A stretch of 6,951 nt of DNA from the NCBI GenBank assembly GCA_022561525.1, contig JADFRB010000103.1, forward strand, positions 1 through 6,951. Direction: 5' to 3'. The position numbers and the translations under genes were made by a program. Numbering within the stretch: position 1 is the stretch's first letter; each line of letters starts with the position of its first letter. Below, in pieces: positions 1-5,088 of the stretch. This stretch comes from Nitrospinota bacterium. GTDB taxonomy: Bacteria > Nitrospirota > Nitrospiria > Nitrospirales > UBA8639. The notes under the pieces were generated by a model, which worked only from the letters and a program-made list of their open reading frames with translations, was not told the origin of the DNA and searched no databases.

Positions 1-834
1 CACCCAAAGGAGAAAAATAATCAGGATGGCAAAACTCGAGTATACCGCGCTATACCGCACTGATCCCGAAACAAATGAGGCAAAGATCATTCCCGCAAAT
101 TGCCAGAGAATTCCGGCCGTCACTCCTCCAACAAGAGCTGAGGAAAATTGGACTTGCGTGTTTGGGACAAATTTGTAGAGAAGACTAAATCCCACACAAA
201 GCAAAGCAAAAGGCATGAGGGTCGTCGCCCACCCTACCGCGGTACCCAGTGGCTCAATTTTCAAAACCCATTGGACTAGCCAATGACTTTGCGCCGAGGC
301 CGTCGCGGCAAAAACGGTAAAGACGAGCACAGGACCAACGAGTACCACGCTCAAATAGTCCGTAAACTTCCTTGCGAGAGGACGCGAATGCCGGACACGC
401 CATATGTGATTCAGCGCCTCTTCGATTTTATCGATCAGCGAATACGTGGTATAAAACAACCCGGCGACACCAACTGCGCCCAAGGCACCCACTTTGAGAT
501 TATTGACAAACTCAATAATGCGCGCGGAAATTTCCGCGCCTTTTTCGCCTAAGGGTTCCAGGCCCTGTGCAAGGATGGGCTCGATTTGCTGATGGACTCC
601 AAAAGCCTTCAGCACGGAAAACGTCACGGCCAAAAATGGGACAAGGGATAACAGAGTGGTGGACACCAGACTTGTCGCACGAATACTCAACGCTCCGTCA
701 CGGAAGTCTGAAAAAGCTACGACAACAAGGCGGAGGGTCCGAATGTAAAATGACGCCCAGCCTCGAAGGGTACCCAAATCGGGAAGCCATAAGCCCCGCC
801 GCAGAAAATTTTCAATTTGAGAAATAAGACTCAT
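1..834 (-). CDS. YihY/BrkB-family inner-membrane protein, partial (C-terminus beyond window)
   Basis: The minus strand is open from ATG at 834 to base 1 with no stop, giving 278 residues. The protein is polytopic, with hydrophobic segments near residues 52-76, 116-131, 161-181, 197-221, 232-255 and 262-278. Family landmarks are the first-helix block with SIRATSLVSTTLLSLVPF (50-67), the amphipathic block ALNHIWRV (140-147), LYKFVPNT (219-226) and the glycine-rich helix ALVGGVTAGILWQ (233-245). These match the YihY/BrkB family (UPF0761), once called ribonuclease BN. That RNase assignment was later shown to be wrong for E. coli yihY, so no enzymatic role should be assumed. E. coli YihY is about 290 residues, so at least the last part of the final helix and the cytoplasmic tail are missing here. 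A weak AGGTG lies about ten bases before the ATG. The gene is divergent from the TPR gene. The family call is firm; the function is unknown. Confidence 0.9.
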   Translation of the reverse strand, partial: MSLISQIENFLRRGLWLPDLGTLRGWASFYIRTLRLVVVAFSDFRDGALSIRATSLVSTTLLSLVPFLAVTFSVLKAFGVHQQIEPILAQGLEPLGEKGAEISARIIEFVNNLKVGALGAVGVAGLFYTTYSLIDKIEEALNHIWRVRHSRPLARKFTDYLSVVLVGPVLVFTVFAATASAQSHWLVQWVLKIEPLGTAVGWATTLMPFALLCVGFSLLYKFVPNTQVQFSSALVGGVTAGILWQFAGMIFASFVSGSVRYSAVYSSFAILIIFLLWV

Positions 835-915
835 GAGTGGGACACCTGAAAACTCAATTTTATGGAAATTTCGAACGTAATAAGAATAAATACTCTTAAC
901 CAATCAAGGCTACAA

Positions 916-935
916 TGGACACAGCGTAATGTCCA
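916..935. repeat. Inverted repeat / hairpin 1 (TGGACA-N8-TGTCCA)
   Basis: Perfect six-base arms TGGACA (916-921) and TGTCCA (930-935) enclose the loop CAGCGTAA. The repeat could be a small RNA hairpin or the operator of a dimeric repressor. It lies about 80 bases upstream of the YihY-family start and about 90 bases upstream of the ancestral-looking ATG of the TPR gene. The first six bases of its loop are the exact reverse complement of the loop of the second repeat at 956-972. The arms are directly visible; any function is inferred. Confidence 0.45.
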
Positions 936-955
936 GGAAAAAGGCAAAAACCCTT

Positions 956-972
956 GCACCACGCTGAGGTGC
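956..972. repeat. Inverted repeat / hairpin 2 (GCACC-N7-GGTGC)
   Basis: Five-base arms GCACC (956-960) and GGTGC (968-972) enclose the loop ACGCTGA. The loop segment ACGCTG (961-966) is the exact reverse complement of CAGCGT (922-927) in the neighbouring hairpin, so the two could form a loop-loop (kissing) contact in RNA. Read on the minus strand, this hairpin is followed within a few bases by a run of five T, so a weak terminator is an alternative explanation. Confidence 0.4.
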
Positions 973-1022
973 TAATCTGAGTTTGTCTGGAGCCACCAAA
1001 ATTTTTTACCATACCAAAATCT

Positions 1023-1106
1023 ATGGGACGTTCATTGTTTCTTTGTCTGATTTTTCCCTTCCGGGCTTGACAGGGGTGCGACAACGAATCAGCGTGGGAT
1101 AGACCC
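1023..1106 (+). pseudogene. Remnant 5' end of the TPR gene: disrupted lipoprotein signal peptide
   Basis: In the frame of the downstream TPR gene, ATG at 1023 starts MGRSLFLCLIFPFRA, then a TGA stop at 1068-1070, then QGCDNESAWDRP leading straight into the Met at 1107. The frame holding 1052-1075 instead reads FSLPGLTG. Adding one T to the T-run 1051-1055 and removing one G from the G-run 1073-1076 would give MGRS-LFLCLIF-SLPG-LTGC-DNESAW. That has a basic start, a hydrophobic core and a textbook LTGC lipobox just before the mature domain. This suggests the gene once encoded, or in the living cell still encodes, a lipoprotein. The break is either real decay or two homopolymer errors in the sequence. 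No strong ribosome-binding site precedes ATG 1023. Confidence 0.55.
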
Positions 1107-1571
1107 ATGCGAGAGTTTCGAGAAGCCCTCAAGCATAGTGAATACGATTATGCGGAAGGCGAGTTGCTTGAAGCCCTGCCCCTGGCAGAAATTTTGGGAG
1201 AGTCAGACAGGGGGCTCGCGTCGGTCTTGTATCAACTGGGGAAAGTGTATCGTAGGCAAAAGGACTTCACGAAAGCCGAACCGTATTTCTGGCGGGCCTT
1301 ACCCATCTGGGTAAAATCCGTTGGAGCTGAGCGTCCTGAAATGGCCACGAGTCTCACAGGTCTCGCCCGACTGTATGAAGCCAAACATGAATATCAAAAA
1401 GCGGAGCCCCTCGTGAAACAGGCGCAAAAAATTCGGGAAAATGCCTTTGGAATGGATCATCCGAAAATTCTACCGAGTCTGGAAGAGTATTCTTCCTTAT
1501 TGAAGCTCATGAATCGCGACCTAGAGGCCAAGAAACTTGATACCAGGCGGAAAACAATTTTGACTAAATGA
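1107..1571 (+). CDS. Kinesin-light-chain-like TPR protein, probably missing its lipoprotein signal
   Basis: The open frame from ATG 1107 encodes 154 residues made mostly of tetratricopeptide repeats of the long KLC/TPR_12 type. A partial repeat lies at about 10-28, followed by full repeats at about 36-69 and 78-111 and a degraded one at about 120-150. Typical signatures are LGKVYRRQKDFTKAEPYFWRAL and the linkers GAERPEMATSL (73-83) and GMDHPKILPSL (115-125). Such repeats bind protein partners; no catalytic residues are seen and the partner is unknown. The start is doubtful. The ten residues before it (CDNESAWDRP) fit the mature N-terminus of a lipoprotein and are separated from a plausible signal peptide only by a stop/frameshift (see 1023-1106). 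No clear Shine-Dalgarno sequence precedes 1107. The regulator gene follows after 9 bases, probably co-transcribed. Confidence 0.75.
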   Translation: MREFREALKHSEYDYAEGELLEALPLAEILGESDRGLASVLYQLGKVYRRQKDFTKAEPYFWRALPIWVKSVGAERPEMATSLTGLARLYEAKHEYQKAEPLVKQAQKIRENAFGMDHPKILPSLEEYSSLLKLMNRDLEAKKLDTRRKTILTK

Positions 1572-1580
1572 CTTTGAAAT

Positions 1581-1907
1581 ATGAACCCTGCCCCATTAAC
1601 CACCCGTCAACAACTCATGGACTTGCTCACCCGGCATCCGTGTACTGCTCGGGATCTGGCCAGCCATGTTCACCTCGCGGAACGACTGGTGGAAGACCAC
1701 CTGGCTCATATTATGCGTTCACTTGAACGCAGCACGTCACAACAATTTGTCATGGAAGAACCAGAATGTCAGGATTGCGGGTATGCGTTTCGGAATCGAA
1801 CTCGCCTGAAAAGACCAAGCCGTTGCCCGCGCTGTCGGAGTGAGGCGATCACGTCACCACGATTTTCAATCGTGGCCAAACAGCCTAAAGGCAAGAAGGG
1901 AGGTTAA
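1581..1907 (+). CDS. Small HTH plus zinc-ribbon predicted transcriptional regulator
   Basis: This 108-residue protein has two visible parts. Residues about 6-50 look like a winged-helix/helix-turn-helix unit: TRQQLMDLLTRHPCTARDLASHV, then a second helix set LAERLVEDHLAHIMRSL. Residues 63-85 carry a four-cysteine zinc ribbon, C63-x2-C66 ... C82-x2-C85, with the context CQDCGYAF and RPSRCPRCRSEAI. This architecture matches the predicted regulators of COG3357 (HTH fused to a Zn ribbon), which are short and have no known effector. The C-terminus is basic (KQPKGKKGG), consistent with nucleic-acid binding. The protein is expected to be cytoplasmic. The start follows the TPR stop by 9 bases with no obvious ribosome-binding site, so translational coupling is likely. 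Its target is not visible; the neighbouring genes are possible but unproven targets. Confidence 0.8.
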   Translation: MNPAPLTTRQQLMDLLTRHPCTARDLASHVHLAERLVEDHLAHIMRSLERSTSQQFVMEEPECQDCGYAFRNRTRLKRPSRCPRCRSEAITSPRFSIVAKQPKGKKGG

Positions 1908-1926
1908 GAAGTCAGAGCAGGAACTT

Positions 1927-1947
1927 AATCCTTTTCCGGAGGATTTT
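1927..1947 (+). terminator. Weak hairpin between convergent genes
   Basis: AATCCT (1927-1932) and AGGATT (1940-1945) form a six-base inverted repeat with a seven-base loop, and TTTT occupies 1944-1947. It lies 20 bases after the stop of the zinc-ribbon regulator and touches the last codon of tadG on the other strand. The location suits termination of the plus-strand pair. The stem is AT-rich and the T-run is short, so this is only a candidate. Confidence 0.3.
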
Positions 1948-3065
1948 CAGGCTACCAGTCCAGGGATAGTTCCTACTGGGGTGATGGGTCCACCGATTGA
2001 TCCACCACCACGCCCTGATTGAAACGTCTTGCAATTCACGACGGCTTCGATAATTTTCTCGGGAGCGCCTTGGACGCTCGAAATGGTGGCTGTCACAAAT
2101 CCTACGATCATAATGGGCCCTGAGGGGTTGCTACAATCCGTGCCACTATACACCGGGACCATTACTGACCAATTGTTATCAGCATCTTTTTTGGCATCGT
2201 ACAGGGCTTCAAAATCATTAAAGATACTAGCGAGGGTTCCGCCATTAAATTCAAAGAGCGTTTGTCCAGTATACGCCTCAGGAGACGTGTAGGAACTATC
2301 AGTTAATCCTTGAATAATATCTTTAAGATTAGCCGCGCTGCTATTGGGATCGGTAAAGGTATGCCACCCTGCACATCCATCAATGTCACCCGTGGGATAG
2401 AATTTAATATTCCCCCCACAGGTTGCGGTGTCAAGCCATGCCTCTGAAATAGCAATGGGGGCCCCAATTGCTCCTGGAGCAGCCGTACCAACGGAAGTCA
2501 AGGCCGCTGTCGCACTGGCTGTAATATCTATCTCTTCAACACCGAATATTCCACCTAAATATGTCGGGAGTGGCGTATTTGCCGTTTCATCACGACGAAC
2601 CTGAACGCGCACGGCTGTGGGACTGGGTGAACCTGGGGTATCAGGCGGTACTGTTGTAAACGTTTTCGTCGTAGAATCCCACACCCCCACCTCAATGTCT
2701 TCACCTCTAAACGCAAGTAAGATACCGCCAGCATAACTATTCAGACTAAGGGAATTGATCTGATCCACCACAATTTGTTTATCCGCGGATGTTAAAAAGT
2801 ACGTGCGTTGGTCTTCCACGGACAGCCCTAGATACACCTGTCCTAACTGGCCAGCACCGGCTAAGGCAGCGGCATCCGCAACGTTTTGGAGTTCTTGCTC
2901 GACCATCCAAGCATGACCCAAATCGATAGCTAAAGCTGTAAACCCGAGAAGCATCGTCGTACTGACTGCCATAATTAATGAGACGACCCCGTGTTGTTCA
3001 TGCATTTTCTTGATTGCATAGCTATACAATTTCTGACGTCGGTTAATCATGGACTCTTTACTCAT
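1947..3065 (-). CDS. tadG: TadG-like Flp pilus-associated envelope protein
   Basis: The 372-residue protein begins with a basic cytoplasmic stretch and a single membrane helix at about 27-49. The Tad/TadG signature follows directly: AIDLGHAWMVEQELQNVADAAALAGA (46-71), equivalent to the D-x-G-x-x-x-x-x-x-x-x-LQ-x-AADAAALAGA pattern of the TadE/G-like N-terminal domain. The remaining 300 residues should be outside the cytoplasm. They are rich in Thr, Ser and Gly, carry four cysteines (216, 231, 311, 345) that could form two disulfides, and end in a glycine-rich tail (351-359). I see no von Willebrand A domain, unlike the longer TadG of Aggregatibacter. The start codon overlaps the tadE stop by 8 bases, so the two are translationally coupled; Met6 is an alternative start. 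The likely role is anchoring or stabilising the Tad pilus at the envelope. Confidence 0.82.
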   Translation of the reverse strand: MSKESMINRRQKLYSYAIKKMHEQHGVVSLIMAVSTTMLLGFTALAIDLGHAWMVEQELQNVADAAALAGAGQLGQVYLGLSVEDQRTYFLTSADKQIVVDQINSLSLNSYAGGILLAFRGEDIEVGVWDSTTKTFTTVPPDTPGSPSPTAVRVQVRRDETANTPLPTYLGGIFGVEEIDITASATAALTSVGTAAPGAIGAPIAISEAWLDTATCGGNIKFYPTGDIDGCAGWHTFTDPNSSAANLKDIIQGLTDSSYTSPEAYTGQTLFEFNGGTLASIFNDFEALYDAKKDADNNWSVMVPVYSGTDCSNPSGPIMIVGFVTATISSVQGAPEKIIEAVVNCKTFQSGRGGGSIGGPITPVGTIPGLVA

Positions 3066-3471
3066 TTTTCATCGTCGTAGATGCATTTAGGAGAAGTTGA
3101 TCCGCGATGGAAGGGATCAATTTGGAAAGGACCAAGAATGAATAATTCGAATTGACGCCCACCGTTAAATCCGTCCCGAACGCACCACCGGCCCCGGTGA
3201 CGTCCACATCAACCAAAGCCACATCAGCCTCATCCCACCCCGAATTCGTCAAGGCATTACGAACAACCGTTGCAATCTCAGCTTCAGTCACAGATGGAAC
3301 TCCCACCACTATACCAGCCCGTGCGCCTTCCCGACTGGCACTGACCATGCTCGCCCGAGATGTCATCAACAAACCAAAATCAATGATTCCCATGACGAGA
3401 AAGAGCAAAATAGGGAGTATAAGGCCAAACTCTATCGCGGCAACCCCTTTTTCATTATTCAATCGAAACAT
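3058..3471 (-). CDS. tadE: TadE-like minor pseudopilin
   Basis: From ATG at 3471 this is a 137-residue protein of the TadE family. The N-terminus MFRLNNEKG-VAAIEF (cleavage expected after Gly9, Glu14 at +5, Phe15 at +6) is the prepilin-peptidase motif of Flp-type pseudopilins processed by TadV. The hydrophobic helix FGLILPILLFLVMGIIDFGLL follows (15-35), then SREGARAG (46-53), the typical TadE continuation. The rest is a small periplasmic domain. The start was chosen because GGGAG at 3480-3484 sits eight bases upstream; an in-frame TTG at 3498 would add nine residues with no such signal. It is the first gene after a 556-base gap and is coupled to tadG. No tadF-like gene is present. Known role in the family: a minor pilin needed for Flp pilus assembly. 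Confidence 0.88.
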   Translation of the reverse strand: MFRLNNEKGVAAIEFGLILPILLFLVMGIIDFGLLMTSRASMVSASREGARAGIVVGVPSVTEAEIATVVRNALTNSGWDEADVALVDVDVTGAGGAFGTDLTVGVNSNYSFLVLSKLIPSIADQLLLNASTTMKNE

Positions 3472-3479
3472 GGTTCTCA

Positions 3480-3484
3480 CTCCC
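3480..3484 (-). promoter_or_regulatory. tadE ribosome-binding site (start-deciding)
   Basis: The minus strand carries GGGAG at 3484-3480, eight bases before ATG 3471. This strong Shine-Dalgarno match selects that ATG over the upstream in-frame TTG at 3498. It also places the prepilin-peptidase Gly only nine residues from the N-terminus, as is usual for TadE. Confidence 0.7.
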
Positions 3485-3715
3485 GTCGGCTGAGACAAGT
3501 TTTCAAACTAGAACACCAGTCCTCATACATGACCTTGGCCCCTTTGTATGAATTATCGGATGAAAGTTTTTTCCCTTGCGCAGTCCAGTGAGGAAATTCG
3601 TGTTCCCCACGTCATTTGGGCAGCATTTTCACCCAATCATTGAGATATCGATTTATTGAGGGCGGGTTTCTGTAAAAAGGTAAAATTTGAAGAAAAGAAA
3701 AAGATTCAATAGCCT

Positions 3716-3734
3716 AAAGCAGGAAAAGTACCAA
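3716..3734 (-). promoter_or_regulatory. Candidate sigma-54 (-24/-12) promoter for tadE-tadG
   Basis: The minus strand reads TTGGTACTTTTCCTGCT. GG and GC are separated by exactly ten bases, as sigma-54 requires. Compared with the consensus YTGGCACG-N4-TTGCW, it keeps YTGG, AC, TGC and the final W, with three mismatches (C to T, G to T, T to C). Transcription would start near 3706, leaving a leader of about 235 bases before tadE. I see no clear sigma-70 alternative nearby, apart from GATAAT in minus-strand orientation without a good -35. The spacing match is seen directly; promoter use is inferred. Confidence 0.4.
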
Positions 3735-3795
3735 AACCGCATTTGAAAATCCCAACAGGAAACGCCCCAATGCAGGATTGTGGCTTTCGGTCTCA

Positions 3796-3869
3796 GGAGA
3801 GCACATGCGTCAACCGCCCTGGGGGTTGCTCTTGATCTGGACACCACGCCAGATGGTCTCCACTTTTTT
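3796..3869 (+). other. Possible structured element: three-way junction with trailing T6
   Basis: On the plus strand GGAGA (3796-3800) pairs with TCTCC (3857-3861). Inside this are CAACC (3811-3815) with GGTTG (3824-3828), and ATCTGG (3835-3840) with CCAGAT (3849-3854, eight-base loop). Six T follow at 3864-3869. Together these would fold as a three-way junction ending in a terminator-like tail, or, on the minus strand, as structure upstream of the candidate tadE promoter. AGAGC (3798-3802) can also pair with GCTCT (3828-3832), as a competing fold. The stems are short and may be chance. It does not match any riboswitch class I recognise. Confidence 0.25.
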
Positions 3870-3987
3870 CAATTATGCCCAGGCAGGCGAAAGGGGACCA
3901 AGGGAAGGGCAGAATATTGATTGGGGAATCTAGGCAAAAAAGGATGATCTTGAAGAAAGGTTTGGGCAATCAGCAATAGGCCCTTAA

Positions 3988-4004
3988 AGATCCGAAGGAG
4001 ATCT
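3988..4004 (-). terminator. Weak hairpin after tadD
   Basis: AGATC and GATCT arms of five bases with a seven-base loop lie about 23 bases beyond the tadD stop on the minus strand. On that strand they are followed by TTTAA. The loop contains TTCG, so a C(TTCG)G tetraloop is an alternative. This might attenuate read-through into the gap, but the stem is short and the T tract is poor. Confidence 0.25.
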
Positions 4005-4027
4005 AATAGTGGTTTAACACATCCGCA

Positions 4028-5026
4028 TCAAAGGCATGCGACCTGTGTTTGTTTTTTCCTCACGTTGTGTTTTTGTATTTGTTCCCTTACGGCCCGTTTC
4101 GCGTGGGTAAGATTTTCATTGGCTTTTTCATAAAACATCGGTTGCAGATCAATGGCTTTTTCAAAACACGACATAGCACGCCGTGGCTGCCCTGCTTCAA
4201 GGAGCGCAATCCCAACATTATTATAGGCCTTGGCCTGATTCGTGCTTTTTTTAAATGCATCAAAGGCTTGGGGAAAACGGCCAAGCTTTGCCAGAGCCAA
4301 GCCCAAATTATTCGCGACCTTGGGCGAGTCAAGACCTGCCTGCATGGCCTGATAAAAGGTTTTTGCCGCTTGATGGTAGTGCCGATTCATATAATGGGCC
4401 ATGCCCAAGTTATTCAAGACCATCCCCTCTCTAGGTTGAATGGCCAATGCCGTTTTGTACGCCGCAATAGCCGACAGATGAAGATGACGTCGATCAGCCA
4501 TGATACCCAAATAATTATGCGATCGCCAAAGCTTTTGATCCAGGCTTAGCGCTTTGCGAAAGGCTTGATCCGCTCCAACATGATCGCCTGATACGAGATA
4601 AGCCTGCCCTAACCCCTCATGGGCTAAAGCAAACTGGTCATCTTGCTCCAGAACTTTTTGAAATTGCTTCCGACTGGCATCAGGTTTGCCATTTTTTAAC
4701 AACAACATGGCCAATTTATATCGAGTGGCAATATGCGTCGAGTCCTTCTCTAAGGCTTGAAGATATTGAACAGTAGCCATAGATAACCGCCCTCGTTGCA
4801 GATGGGCATCTCCAAGCTTGACATGTTCTTCAACCGTCATGTCCGGAATTTTTTTCGCAGCTTCACTTAACTCCACCCCTGCTTTCTGTTCCTCTAGCAC
4901 CTGTTGATAATGCACGTCAGGGGTAGAAAACTTTTGTGGGCTCATAGAGAAAGATTCACACCCTGCCAAGCCCATTCCACTCAAGGCCATGACTACGAGA
5001 ATTTTCGAAACATTAGCTAATTCCAT
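4028..5026 (-). CDS. tadD: TadD-like TPR lipoprotein of the Tad pilus system
   Basis: From ATG at 5026 the protein has 332 residues and begins with a lipoprotein signal, MELANVSKILVVMALSGMG, with lipobox L20-A-G-C23. Lipidation at Cys23 and export to the periplasmic side of a membrane are therefore expected. Residues about 66-298 hold seven consecutive TPR units, with clear signatures such as HEGLGQAYLVSG, NNLGMAHYMNRHYHQAA, NNLGLALAKLGRFPQA and NNVGIALLEAG. A basic tail follows (307-327). TadD proteins are TPR lipoproteins thought to act like secretin pilotins. The start at 5026 is favoured by the lipobox distance and by AAGGTGA just upstream. The in-frame ATG at 5089, overlapping the tadC stop as TAATG, would add 21 polar residues before the signal. 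The protein is longer than the shortest TadD forms, which carry fewer repeats. Confidence 0.85.
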   Translation of the reverse strand: MELANVSKILVVMALSGMGLAGCESFSMSPQKFSTPDVHYQQVLEEQKAGVELSEAAKKIPDMTVEEHVKLGDAHLQRGRLSMATVQYLQALEKDSTHIATRYKLAMLLLKNGKPDASRKQFQKVLEQDDQFALAHEGLGQAYLVSGDHVGADQAFRKALSLDQKLWRSHNYLGIMADRRHLHLSAIAAYKTALAIQPREGMVLNNLGMAHYMNRHYHQAAKTFYQAMQAGLDSPKVANNLGLALAKLGRFPQAFDAFKKSTNQAKAYNNVGIALLEAGQPRRAMSCFEKAIDLQPMFYEKANENLTHAKRAVREQIQKHNVRKKQTQVACL

Positions 5027-5032
5027 GATATT

Positions 5033-5039
5033 CACCTTG
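5033..5039 (-). promoter_or_regulatory. tadD ribosome-binding site (start-deciding)
   Basis: The minus strand carries CAAGGTG at 5039-5033, followed by AATATC and ATG 5026. It supports translation starting directly at the lipoprotein signal peptide rather than at the upstream ATG 5089. Confidence 0.55.
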
Positions 5040-5088
5040 CCTGAATGATCCCCCTTCAATAATTCCAACACCATTCGATCCGGGAGCA

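Larger units (their letters stand above)
835..1106. other. Divergent intergenic spacer
   Basis: These 272 bases separate the minus-strand YihY-family gene from the plus-strand TPR gene, so promoters in both directions are expected here. I could not find a convincing -35/-10 pair for either gene. The spacer holds two short inverted repeats (916-935 and 956-972). It also holds a stretch from 1023 that reads like a broken lipoprotein signal peptide belonging to the TPR gene. Each of these is described separately. A small minus-strand reading frame here does not look like a gene. Confidence 0.6.
3472..4027. other. 556-base gene-free gap inside the tad cluster
   Basis: No credible gene lies between tadD and tadE. 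A 64-codon minus-strand frame (3847-3653, GTG start) has no ribosome-binding site and no recognisable motif, so I do not call it. The gap contains a weak hairpin just after tadD, a set of three nested inverted repeats around 3796-3861 followed by six T on the plus strand, a -24/-12-like promoter element at 3716-3734, and the tadE ribosome-binding site. Part of it (3661-3740) is purine-rich on the plus strand. It probably acts as the leader and promoter region of tadE-tadG. Confidence 0.6.

Noticed and set aside
1067..1095. TTGACA at 1067-1072 as a -35 box for the TPR gene
   Set aside because: No -10-like hexamer lies 16-18 bases downstream, and the bases are better explained as the Leu-Thr codons of the broken LTGC lipobox.
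896..1132. 78-codon minus-strand frame in the divergent spacer
   Set aside because: It overlaps the signal-peptide remnant and the TPR start on the opposite strand, has no recognisable motif and ends among the hairpins; it looks fortuitous.
3653..3847. 64-codon minus-strand frame in the tadD-tadE gap as a small gene
   Set aside because: It starts with GTG without a ribosome-binding site. Its product has no coherent signal, helix or pilin motif; its aromatic-rich end comes from a purine/pyrimidine-biased stretch, and it overlaps the promoter candidate.
3780..3860. Cyclic-di-GMP riboswitch in the leader region of tadE
   Set aside because: Expected on biological grounds for a pilus operon, but the conserved GEMM core segments are not visible on either strand.
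4049..4549. 166-codon plus-strand frame opposite tadD
   Set aside because: It is a mirror of the TPR-coding strand with no ribosome-binding site; tadD on the other strand is clearly the real gene. Similar mirror frames opposite yihY, tadE, tadG, tadC and tadB were dismissed for the same reason.
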